In this document: positions 52,844 to 60,768 of the stretch, piece by piece
Layout: the number at the start of each line of letters is the position of its first letter
Position numbering within the stretch: the stretch's first letter is position 1
Assembly (NCBI RefSeq): GCF_000717025.1
Contig: NZ_JNXG01000014.1
Coordinates: 1-64,000 of the forward strand
Reading direction: 5' to 3'
DNA length: 64,000 nucleotides
Source: Streptomyces atroolivaceus
Lineage (GTDB): Bacteria; Actinomycetota; Actinomycetes; Streptomycetales; Streptomycetaceae
Notes under the pieces: generated by a model
Database searches by the model: none
What the model was told of the DNA's origin: nothing
Seen by the model: the letters and a program-made list of their open reading frames with translations, nothing else
Position numbers and translations under genes: made by a program

Positions 52844-54178
52844 TCAGCCTGCTGAATAGATCTTGTCAGCCATCTCCTTGATGAAGGCCCGTGCTGCGTC
52901 CTTCGCACTGACCCGGCCGAACATGACTTCCTGCCCGTAGCGGGTGAGGGAGGCCTCGACGTCGTTGGCGCCCGTGGGAGCGATCGCCAGCGCCGGGCCC
53001 TCTGCCTTGTTCTCGATGGACTCGACGAACTCGGCCGCACGGCGGTCCTCGGAGGAAAGAGATCCCGCGACCTGCGCACGCACTGCAGGCACAGCGGGGA
53101 GGCCTCGCTCGGCTCCCAGAATCTTTGCCGTCTGCATGTCTCCGGTGAGGAAGTTCACCAGAAGCGCGGATTCCGCCGGGTGCCGGGTCTGCGCGGAGAT
53201 CGACCAGTACATCGCCGGCTTGATGAACTGCCCTGAGTCGACTGCCTGTTCGCCCTTCTCGCCAGAGGGGAGGTCGACCAGGATGAACTCGTCTCCGCCG
53301 CTCGCCGCGGCGTAGGCGGCGAGCTGGCTGGCGAAGATGACCGACGTCGCCGCCTTGCCCGTAGCCAGGGGCGACTGGTCCAGGGGAAGCACGGCGGCGT
53401 CCGCGAGTTGAGACCTGCTCAGGGTGGCCTCGGACTTGATGAGCCGGTCCGCCCCGTTCCAGAAGGCAGTGAGTGTCTCGGGCCGTAGGACGATGTGTCC
53501 GTCGTCGCTGAACAGGCGATCGCCTCGTTGGCGGGCGAACAGCTCGAGCGCCGACGAGCCCGCCAGGGGCAGCGCTCCCGCGACCTTGCCGCCTGAGACG
53601 CGGTTCACCTTGGCGGCGAAGACCTCGTACTCGCTCCAGGTCCAGGACTTGGTGTCGGGCAGCTTCAGTCCGAGCTTGTCGAGGAGCGTGGTGTTGACGG
53701 CGAGGCCTGGGGCGGTGACGGCGTTGGGGACCGCGTACAGCTTTCCCTCGTAGCGGCCGGTGCCGAGCAGCTTGGCCGGCAGCCTGCCGCGGTCCAGGAA
53801 CTTGGACTTGCCGAGGTCGAGGAGGGCTCCACGGTCCGCGTACGCGGACAGGTAGAGGGCGTCCATCTGGATGACGTCCGGAGGGTCTCCTGCGGCACTC
53901 ATCGTGGCCAGGCGGTCCCAGTAGCCGGTCCAGTCCGAGTACTCCATCCGGACATGGATGCGGGGATGTTTCTTCTCGAAGAGCCGCACGGCGTCGGCCG
54001 TCAGCTTCTGCCGTTCCTCGGCGCCCCACCAGTTCAGACGGATGGTGACGCGGTCCCGGCTGAGCCGGTCGGGGCCCGTCTCCCTGCCCACGGCGCAGCC
54101 GGTCAGGGACAGGGCAGTGAGGGCGGCGGCGACGAGCATGCTCACCGACTCACGGCGTGTGCCGCGCTTGAGCAGCAT
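52844..54178 (-). CDS. ABC sugar-binding lipoprotein (second transporter)
   Basis: A 444-residue family 1 binding protein with lipidated Cys28 in LSLTGC and mature start TIRLNWWGAEERQKL. It is clearly distinct from the pair at 31590/35543. It lies after both permease genes, whereas binding-protein-first is usual. ATG 54178 has GAAGGGAAAG. It delivers the substrate of the second operon, probably a galactan- or arabinogalactan-derived oligosaccharide by context. Confidence 0.92.
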   Translation of the reverse strand: MLLKRGTRRESVSMLVAAALTALSLTGCAVGRETGPDRLSRDRVTIRLNWWGAEERQKLTADAVRLFEKKHPRIHVRMEYSDWTGYWDRLATMSAAGDPPDVIQMDALYLSAYADRGALLDLGKSKFLDRGRLPAKLLGTGRYEGKLYAVPNAVTAPGLAVNTTLLDKLGLKLPDTKSWTWSEYEVFAAKVNRVSGGKVAGALPLAGSSALELFARQRGDRLFSDDGHIVLRPETLTAFWNGADRLIKSEATLSRSQLADAAVLPLDQSPLATGKAATSVIFASQLAAYAAASGGDEFILVDLPSGEKGEQAVDSGQFIKPAMYWSISAQTRHPAESALLVNFLTGDMQTAKILGAERGLPAVPAVRAQVAGSLSSEDRRAAEFVESIENKAEGPALAIAPTGANDVEASLTRYGQEVMFGRVSAKDAARAFIKEMADKIYSAG

Positions 54179-54221
54179 GTCTTTCCCTTCGTGAGATCGT
54201 GCGGGGATCAAGCGGCGTCGC

Positions 54222-55127
54222 TCACTTGCCGCCGGTTGTGGCGATGCCCCGGATGAGATAGCGCTGGCCGAAGGTGAAGGCCACCAGTACGGGGATGATC
54301 GACAGGACGCTCATGGCGAAGAGCGATCCGTAGGACGAGTTGGCCTGGGCGTCGATGAAGGACCGCAGGGCCACTGGGACCGTGTACTTGCCGGGATCGG
54401 TCAGGAAGACCAGCTGCGAGAAGAAGTCACCCCACGTCCAGATGAACGTGAAGATCGCCGTGGTGGCGAGGGCGGGCGTCATGAGCGGGAGGATGATCTG
54501 CAGGAAGATCCGGGGGTGGCCGGCACCGTCGATCCGGGCGGCCTCGTCAAGCTCGCGGGGCAGCCCACGGATGAACTGCACCATCAGGAAGATGAAGAAC
54601 CCGTCCGTGGCGAGGAACTTGGGCACGATCAGCGGCAGGAACGTGTTGATCCAGCCGAGCTGGGCGAAGAGCACGTACTGCGGGATGATCAGCACGTGGA
54701 TCGGCAGCATGATCGTGAGCAGCATGATGGCGAACGCGGACTTCTTGAACCGGAAGCTGAGACGGGCGAAGGCATAAGCCGTCATCGAGCAGGCGATGAG
54801 GTTGCCGATGACCGAACCCAGCACCACGATCGCCGAGTTGAGCAAGTAGGTGCTGAAGGGGTGGGTGAGCGCGCTCCAGCCCTCGGTGTAGTTCTCGGCG
54901 GCGAAGGTGTCCAGGAAGATGCCCGAGTCGGTGAAGATCGAGCCGTCCGGTCGCAGGGAGCTGACCACCATCCACAGGACGGGATAGAGGGCGACGATCA
55001 CCAGGGTGATGAAGAGGCCGTGTCGCAGGATCCGCGGCGCGTGCCGCCGCCTGCGCTCCCGCGTGGGAGCGGGGGCAAGGGCGGGGGAAGACACCGCCGT
55101 CTCGTGGGTCAGGTGGTCAGTCGTCAT
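54222..55127 (-). CDS. Carbohydrate ABC transporter permease (MalG-like, second set)
   Basis: A 301-residue six-helix permease with the EAA loop LDEAARIDGAGHPRIFLQ. ATG 55127 lies inside the end of the MalF-like gene (11-bp overlap). It ends 43 bp before the binding-protein gene. Works with the permease at 55117-56061 and presumably a shared ATPase encoded elsewhere. Confidence 0.93.
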   Translation of the reverse strand: MTTDHLTHETAVSSPALAPAPTRERRRRHAPRILRHGLFITLVIVALYPVLWMVVSSLRPDGSIFTDSGIFLDTFAAENYTEGWSALTHPFSTYLLNSAIVVLGSVIGNLIACSMTAYAFARLSFRFKKSAFAIMLLTIMLPIHVLIIPQYVLFAQLGWINTFLPLIVPKFLATDGFFIFLMVQFIRGLPRELDEAARIDGAGHPRIFLQIILPLMTPALATTAIFTFIWTWGDFFSQLVFLTDPGKYTVPVALRSFIDAQANSSYGSLFAMSVLSIIPVLVAFTFGQRYLIRGIATTGGK

Positions 55128-56061
55128 AGAAAACCCAGTATTTGGAGGCCCAGAAGTTCATGGCGGTAAAGGCGCCGACGATGATCAGCAGCAGCCAGGC
55201 GAGCGCGGAGGCGTAGCCCATACGGAAGGAGCCGAAGCCCTCCTGGTACAGGTAGAGCGTGTAGAAGAGCGTGGAGTCCGTGGGCCCGCCGGTGCCGCCG
55301 GAGACGACGAACGCCTGGGTGAAGGACTGGAAGGCGCCGATGATGCCGAGCACCAGGTTGAAGAAGATCATCGGGGTGAGCAGCGGCAGCGTGATCGACC
55401 TGAACTGCCGCAGAGGGCCGGCCCCGTCGGTCGCGGCTGCCTCGTAGTACTCACGAGGAATCTGCCGCAGCCCGGCCAGGAAGATCACCATGGGTGAGCC
55501 GAACGTCCACACGTGCAGCAGGATCACCGTGCCGAGCGCGGTGTCGGGGTCGCCCACCCAGCTCCGCGACGCGACTCCGAAGACGCCGAGGACGTCGTTC
55601 ACCAGGCCGTCGTCGCCGAAGATGATCCGCCACAGCACTGCGATCGCGACGCTGCCCCCCAGCAGGCTGGGAAGATAGAGGGCGGAGCGGTAGAACGTGA
55701 GGCCGCGCATGCCGCGGTCCAGCATGAGCGCGAGTCCCAGGGCGGCGGCGAGCTGGAGCGGGACCCCGGTGATCACGTAGGTGAAGGTGACCTTCAGCGA
55801 CTGGTGCAGGCGTGCGTCGTGCACCATGTGGACGATGTTGTCCAGGCCGGTGAAGTGTGCGGCCTGCAGCAGGTTGTAGTCCGTGAAGGACAGGTACAGG
55901 GAGACGAGCATGGGGCCGAGCGTGAGGCCCAACAGGCCGACCAGCCACGGCAGAAGGAAGACCAGCGCCGCCTTGTTGTCCCGTTCGTCCGCACGTCGAG
56001 CGGCTCGGGGCAGGCCTTTCGGCCGCTGGGAAGCGACGCGCCGAAGCTCCGCAATACTCAT
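55117..56061 (-). CDS. Carbohydrate ABC transporter permease (MalF-like, second set)
   Basis: A 314-residue permease, EAA loop YYEAAATDGAGPLRQFRS. Start taken as ATG 56061, which overlaps the stop of a 38-residue leader frame (ATGA) and has GGAGGT 10 bp upstream; GTG 56073 is the alternative. It is the first large gene of the second carbohydrate operon. Confidence 0.9.
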   Translation of the reverse strand: MSIAELRRVASQRPKGLPRAARRADERDNKAALVFLLPWLVGLLGLTLGPMLVSLYLSFTDYNLLQAAHFTGLDNIVHMVHDARLHQSLKVTFTYVITGVPLQLAAALGLALMLDRGMRGLTFYRSALYLPSLLGGSVAIAVLWRIIFGDDGLVNDVLGVFGVASRSWVGDPDTALGTVILLHVWTFGSPMVIFLAGLRQIPREYYEAAATDGAGPLRQFRSITLPLLTPMIFFNLVLGIIGAFQSFTQAFVVSGGTGGPTDSTLFYTLYLYQEGFGSFRMGYASALAWLLLIIVGAFTAMNFWASKYWVFYDD

Positions 56062-56174
56062 GGGGTGGCGCACCTCCCGGCACTCCGGCGGCTGAGGTGG
56101 GCTGGGCGTCGCTTCGAGGCACGTACGTCCTCGGTGGTGCGGGGCACCGCGAGGGATTCGGTGGGGACTTTCAC
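56058..56174 (-). CDS. 38-residue leader ORF coupled to permease
   Basis: A minus-strand frame from GTG 56174 (GAAGGGA upstream at normal distance) encodes VKVPTESLAVPRTTEDVRAS and a basic tail, ending at TGA 56058-56060 that overlaps the permease ATG. No family recognised. It resembles the 27-residue leader at 9921: a short frame with a good ribosome-binding site and start/stop overlap with a large gene. It may set translation level, or be a relic. Confidence 0.4.
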   Translation of the reverse strand: MKVPTESLAVPRTTEDVRASKRRPAHLSRRSAGRCATP

Positions 56175-56264
56175 GGCTCTGGTCCCTTCAGTCGGGCGGG
56201 CTCGGTGGGGCAGGTTCGATGAGGGCTCGACGGCTCGCGAGCCGACGGACGGGTTGAGGGCGGC

Positions 56265-56702
56265 TCAGCGCTCGCGGATGATGGTGACCTCGCGCGCCGG
56301 CAGACTCGTTCGGCCCGCTGTCACGCTCCGGCCGGACATCAGGTCGTCGCCGCCGACGGGGATCTCCGCGTCGGTACCGGTGTGATTCATGAGGAAGAGG
56401 AACCTTTCCCCGTGCTCACCGTGGCGTCGTACGGCCCCGATGCCCGTGGGCAGGCCAGGCACTCCGGCGGTCGCGCCGGCCTCATCCAGGAGCGACTCGA
56501 GGATCCGGTCGGTGCCTTCCTCGTCGAGTCGGGTGACGACGTACCAGGCGGCGCCGCTCTCGACGGCCCGGCGGGCGGAGCCATCGGTGAGCGGGCCGTC
56601 GGACCAGGTGTGCACGGCCTGAGCACCTTCGCTGCGAGTCCTCTCGCTCCACAGGTCCGCGCGCGCCCCTTCGTCGAGGGTGTGGGCCTCGTCGGCCTGC
56701 AT
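56265..56702 (-). pseudogene. C-terminal stub of GH42 beta-galactosidase
   Basis: About 145 residues matching the trimerisation-domain end and C-terminal beta domain of GH42 (AWYVVTRLDEEGTDRILESL, ERFLFLMNHTG, DLMSGRSVTAGRTSLPA). The TIM barrel and both catalytic Glu are missing. An upstream ATG with AAAGGAGAG (about 56745) opens only a few codons in another frame. It is probably the remaining 3' end of a gene that once headed this operon, cut by deletion. Confidence 0.7.
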
Positions 56703-57047
56703 CGCCCGGAACTCCCGGGTGAGGGCATGTCGATGCGGCTCATGACTCTCCTTTGCGTCGATGGCCTGCTGTACGGAGCGATGCGCCGAAAACCCACTGG
56801 AACGATTCAGCCAACGTCGAAGTCGAGGCCTGGCGCCGGCCGCTGATGTGCCGACAGGAGCAATTCTGTCGGTAGGCGTTCACCACTGAGCGAGGGGTCG
56901 ATGCAAGCAGCAACGCCCCCTCCGAACGACCTTGAGTTAACGGTCACCCAAGCAGCCGGCCCAACATTAGGGGCGCCCGATGGGTGCGTCAATGCGCCGG
57001 GGGAAGGTCGGTCACGCACGAAGTCATCGCCACGGCGGTCTCACGGA

Positions 57048-57182
57048 GTGATCGATCACCTATGCGGTCAACCCTGTTCTCGCGGGTCGAATACCGGTCA
57101 CCGAATTCCCTTTCGAGCGGGTGACTTGCCCCTGCAGAGAAGCGCCGACCTGGCCGGACCAGAACTTCTCGATGATCGATCA
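57048..57182. promoter_or_regulatory. Two LacI-type palindromes upstream of second carbohydrate operon
   Basis: GTGATCGATCAC (57048-57059) is a perfect 12-bp palindrome with central CG; TGATCGATCA recurs at 57173-57182. The first sits just downstream of TTGACC as read on the minus strand, so a repressor here could block transcription toward the GH42 stub and permease operon. They differ from the CGTGAACG boxes of the first operon. Confidence 0.6.
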
Positions 57183-57260
57183 CTTCTCGCGGTCGGTATG
57201 ACCACCCACTTTGGTAGCCTCAGTCCGCGTTGCTACCGCAGCAGGATGGTCATGACGACC

Positions 57261-57274
57261 AGTGAACGATCACT
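57261..57274 (+). promoter_or_regulatory. Palindromic box in front of LacI gene
   Basis: AGTGAACGATCACT, 36 bp before the LacI start at 57310. The arms AGTGA/TCACT are perfect. It fits autoregulation by the LacI protein that also binds 57048-57182. Confidence 0.55.
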
Positions 57275-57309
57275 AGGTGGAGTCGTGGCGTCCGGAGTGA
57301 GGAGGACGG

Positions 57310-58323
57310 GTGAGCAGTGACGCGCCGACGAGGCGGCCGACGATCAAGGACGTGGCACGCCTGGCAGGGGTGTCACACCAAACCGTCTCGCGCTACCTGC
57401 GCTCGGATACCTCCATCAACGACGCCATGCGTGAGAGCATCAGGCAGGCCATCGCACAGCTCGGATACCGTCCGAACCTCGCCGCCCGAGCCATGCGCAA
57501 CCGCAAGACTGGGCGACTGGCCCTGCTCATGCCGTCCGGAACCGCGGTCAGCTCACTGGAGATGCTGGCCGGGGCCACCGCCGATGCCCGCGAGGCGGGG
57601 TATTCGATTGAAGTCATCATTCTGGGCGACCCCGTGGAGGCGCGTGCCCAACGCGTCATGGAACTGTCCGACTACGGGGTCTTCGAAGGCATGCTTTCGC
57701 TCACCCCTCTCCCCAGTCTCCCCCATCGCGCAGTATCAGGCGGTACCGTTATCGCGGTGTCCGCCGACTACGACGACCAGATGCGCAGCATCGGCGCTCT
57801 CGCCGACGCGACTTCGGCGAGCGAGATCATCGAACGCCTTGCGAGCCAAGGACACCGCAGGTTCCTTCACATGGCTGGCGACTACGCTCACACCGCGGCT
57901 GGCGCGAGAAGGCAGGTCTACCTCGACACAGTTCGACGCCTGGGCCTGGAGTCCTACGGCGTCGTGGACTGCGAGTGGCTGCCTGCGCGCGCACGCGAGG
58001 CCATCCGCAACCTCCCCGAGGACAGCGGCGTTACAGCCGTGATCGCAGCGAACGACCTTCTGGCGGCCGCGACCGTCCGAGGTGCACTCGACCGCGGTTG
58101 GAGCGTGCCACGTGATCTGAGCGTCACGGGCTGGGACAACAACCCGGTGGGCGCCGAGATGGTGCCCTCGCTCACCACCGTGGCCGTTGACAACGAACAC
58201 CTCGGACGCCGCGCCGTCCGACGGTTGCTGGCCGTAATGGCGGGAGAACCGGCCCCCGAGGAGGACGGCCTGCTGACCCGGATCATCTGGCGCGAGTCCA
58301 CCGCTCCTCCGGGGCGTTCCTGA
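57310..58323 (+). CDS. LacI-family regulator of second carbohydrate operon
   Basis: A 337-residue LacI protein: HTH TIKDVARLAGVSHQTVSRYL, hinge QLGYRPNLAARAMRN, then a sugar-binding domain (RLALLMPSGTAVSSLEMLAG). GTG 57310 has GAGGAGG upstream. Divergent from the operon at 46.4-56.1 kb, with matching palindromes in the gap, so probably its repressor and autoregulator. Inducer unknown, perhaps a galactan fragment. Confidence 0.9.
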   Translation: MSSDAPTRRPTIKDVARLAGVSHQTVSRYLRSDTSINDAMRESIRQAIAQLGYRPNLAARAMRNRKTGRLALLMPSGTAVSSLEMLAGATADAREAGYSIEVIILGDPVEARAQRVMELSDYGVFEGMLSLTPLPSLPHRAVSGGTVIAVSADYDDQMRSIGALADATSASEIIERLASQGHRRFLHMAGDYAHTAAGARRQVYLDTVRRLGLESYGVVDCEWLPARAREAIRNLPEDSGVTAVIAANDLLAAATVRGALDRGWSVPRDLSVTGWDNNPVGAEMVPSLTTVAVDNEHLGRRAVRRLLAVMAGEPAPEEDGLLTRIIWRESTAPPGRS

Positions 58324-58460
58324 CCGTTCGCAGAAGCACTGCCGCTTCTACCAACTCTGAGTGGGCGGGTCGTGAGTCCTTGAGTGGCTCTGCTGTCGCC
58401 TGATGGTGTGGTAGCAGGGGGCATCTACCGGTCCGCGGGTACTGATCTGGTGATGTGATC

Positions 58461-58818
58461 GGGTAAGGGAACGCAAGCCCGTACCCGAGTGACCTGTCTG
58501 ACGAGCAGTGGTCGTTGATCGAGCCGGTGATCACCGCGTGGAAGGACCGGCACCGCTCGGCCAGCGGCCACCGGGGCGCCTACGAAGGCCGCACCTGGCG
58601 CGGCTGGCACCACCACGTCACCCTCGTCGCCGCCGCCCAAACCCTCCTCGCCCTCAGGCGGCTCGGCCCGAAGCACACACGTCGGCCTGCCCCTCCACCA
58701 GGTCCTGGACCTCCCGCAAGACCTGCTGAAGGGCTGGACCGGCACCTGCACCACCTGCAACCGACCCCTGCCCCGCAACCGGACCGGACGCAGAACCGAA
58801 CGCTGCACTACCAGGGCT
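58461..58818 (+). pseudogene. Chimeric transposase relic (IS5-like start, IS701-like end)
   Basis: The plus strand reads YPSDLSDEQWSLIEPVITAW, the N-terminus of IS5-family transposases. In the same frame it passes without the catalytic core into GRTWRGWHHHVTLVAAAQTLL and ALRRLGPK, a transposase C-terminus of IS701/IS4 type. After a frameshift it reads LLKGWTGTCTTCNRPLPRNR, the usual end. Two element remnants were therefore fused by deletion. It marks the boundary between the LacI gene and the sigma-factor gene. Confidence 0.6.
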
Positions 58819-60408
58819 TCAAGGCGTCACAAAGTTGAATGATGTGGTGCGCCCGTACCCGGAGTCGGCCCCCTCCTGGGCTTCGAGCCACAGCTCACCG
58901 TCCTCGCGGTAACGCAGGTGCGAGAGTGGGCTGTTGAAGGCGAACAACGATTTGGAGCCCTCCACCGCTCCCCCGCGTACGCAGTAGGTGGCATCGGCCC
59001 GGAAACGGGCGCTTCCGTCGTTCTTTCCCAGTTCCACCACTCCCTCGCGATAGCCGGTGTGCCGCAGGTAGGCGCCGCTGGTGTCCCGGAACGAATAGCA
59101 GCCTGTGCCCATGAGGCCTCGTGTGACGGTGAAGACCAGGCGTTGGGAAGCGAGCGAGATCCCCTCCCGCGCGGTCATCATCACTGCTCGTTCATCCACT
59201 CCGGCTATGTACCGGCCGGGTTCGGCCGCTGCTTCCAAGGCGTGAGGGCCGAGCATTCCCGGCACCGGAACGGCGGTGGGCGTGGCGGTGGGACTCACGG
59301 ACGGCGCCGGAGAGATCGTGGGCGACGTGGTGCTCGGCCGCGGGGAGGTCTCAGGAACAGAGGCAGAAGCGGAGACGGAGGCCGGCGCCGGCCGGGGTCT
59401 CGCTTCGGGAGCAGCGTCAGACCCCGAGTGCACGGTGAGCCCGTACCAGAGACCCACACCGGCCAGCGCGAGTACGCCGGATGTCACCACCGCGGCAGGT
59501 CCGTGGGCCTGCCCGGCCGCTCGGGCGGCCTGACGGGAGACGGAAAGCAGCCCTTCCGCCTTGGCTGCCGCAACGCCACCGTGCGCGCCCGTGAGGGCTC
59601 CTGCGACCAGGTGGGCGCCGAGCCCCAGCGGCAACGGGACCAAGGCCAGGCGGCCCAGCAGTCCCTCCGCAGGTATGAGGCCACCGCGGGCGCTCCAGCA
59701 GTACGGGCAGTCACGGACGTGCCGGTTCAGCCGCTTGCGCCACAGAGCACTGGGATGACGGTCCCAGGAAGGCAGGAGGCTGGTCAGCTCTGCGCAACGG
59801 GGCGAGGCGGCCAACGCCCGCAGCACGGAACGGGCCGCCTCCAGGCGTTCCTTGACGCGAGCCACACGCACCGCTGCCTGGTGGGGGTCGAGCCCGTCAG
59901 CGGCCGCCCAGTCGCTGCGAGTCAACTGCCCTGCGGCTTCCATCCACCACAGGGACAAGGTCTCCCGGTCCGCCTCCTCCAGCCACCGTGTAGCCTCCAC
60001 CGCCTCCCGGCGCTGCCCGGACAGATCCAGCCGGAGGATCGTGAGGTCGGCGAAGTCCGCCTGCGGATCGGCCTGAGCGGTGGCGTCCTCGGGCAGCCCT
60101 GCTCGCGGCCGGGTCTGCCGGGCCTGCCAGGAGTCTCGCACCTGACGCACCGCTATGGCGACGAGCCAGGAACGGAAACGTTCCGGCTCGCGCAGCGCGG
60201 AAAGATTCTTCACCGCGCGGAGCATGGTTTCCTGCACGACATCGTCGACGTCGGGGTGTCCGTCCATGGCCCGTCCGACGATGTTGTAGATCAGCGGCAG
60301 ATAGTCCGCCACCAGAGCCTCGAGGGCCTGCCTGTCACCCTCAACGGCAGCCGTTACCCGGGCGGCCTCCGAATGCACCTCAGGCTCGTGCGAGCGCACG
60401 TACGCCAC
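58819..60408 (-). CDS. ECF sigma factor fused to zinc motif, membrane helix and AbfB sensor domain
   Basis: A 529-residue fusion. Residues ~20-100 are sigma region 2 (DVDDVVQETMLRAVKNLS, FRSWLVAIAVRQVRDSW), ~125-195 a degenerate region 4, HVRDCPYC (230-237) an HX3CX2C zinc motif as in anti-sigma domains, 304-325 a single membrane helix, 330-385 a Ser/Pro/Thr-rich linker, and ~390-529 an AbfB (CBM42-like) domain (RYIAGVDERAVMMT, SAYLRHT-like GAYLRHTGYREG, RFRADATYCVRGG, HLRYREDGELWLEA). The sensor should lie outside and bind arabinofuranose on plant or cell-wall glycans, with the sigma part released inside, perhaps by proteolysis. Similar actinobacterial ECF groups with fused carbohydrate-binding tails are known. 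Start GTG 60408 (GAGGGG) preferred to 60426. Confidence 0.85.
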   Translation of the reverse strand: MAYVRSHEPEVHSEAARVTAAVEGDRQALEALVADYLPLIYNIVGRAMDGHPDVDDVVQETMLRAVKNLSALREPERFRSWLVAIAVRQVRDSWQARQTRPRAGLPEDATAQADPQADFADLTILRLDLSGQRREAVEATRWLEEADRETLSLWWMEAAGQLTRSDWAAADGLDPHQAAVRVARVKERLEAARSVLRALAASPRCAELTSLLPSWDRHPSALWRKRLNRHVRDCPYCWSARGGLIPAEGLLGRLALVPLPLGLGAHLVAGALTGAHGGVAAAKAEGLLSVSRQAARAAGQAHGPAAVVTSGVLALAGVGLWYGLTVHSGSDAAPEARPRPAPASVSASASVPETSPRPSTTSPTISPAPSVSPTATPTAVPVPGMLGPHALEAAAEPGRYIAGVDERAVMMTAREGISLASQRLVFTVTRGLMGTGCYSFRDTSGAYLRHTGYREGVVELGKNDGSARFRADATYCVRGGAVEGSKSLFAFNSPLSHLRYREDGELWLEAQEGADSGYGRTTSFNFVTP

Positions 60409-60614
60409 CGTCCCCTCACGTCTCACTTCGTGTGCCGTGACGTGGACAGCCCCAAGCCGCCCGGCGTGAGGCCGCCGTCACGCTGCGACAGTGTGCCATC
60501 GTCGGCGGGCAGTGACGTAACGACGAGGCGCCGGAGCAGTGTCCGGATTCCGCTGGCACCGTGCTCGCCCCGGCCGTAGCACCTGGCCTGACCGGGCCGG
60601 GACCGCCCCGTTCA

Positions 60615-60630
60615 TGTGATGGGTGTCACA
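60615..60630. promoter_or_regulatory. Crp-like palindrome in divergent promoter region
   Basis: TGTGA-N6-TCACA, matching the cyclic-AMP receptor protein site pattern, in the 360-bp region between the sigma-factor gene and the DUF1566 gene. Nothing else was recognised in that region. It could tie these surface-sensing genes to carbon status. A chance match is possible. Confidence 0.4.
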
Positions 60631-60768
60631 TCGCATAAGTCCCGTGTTTTCTGAGACATCGAGCCCGCTCCTCGGTCTCCACTCGTATGGCACCGTCCGG
60701 AGGTGCCGTGGTGGGGACAGGAACGGCCCGCCACTCCGCTCACAAGTGACAGGGACAGGAGGGGTGCC

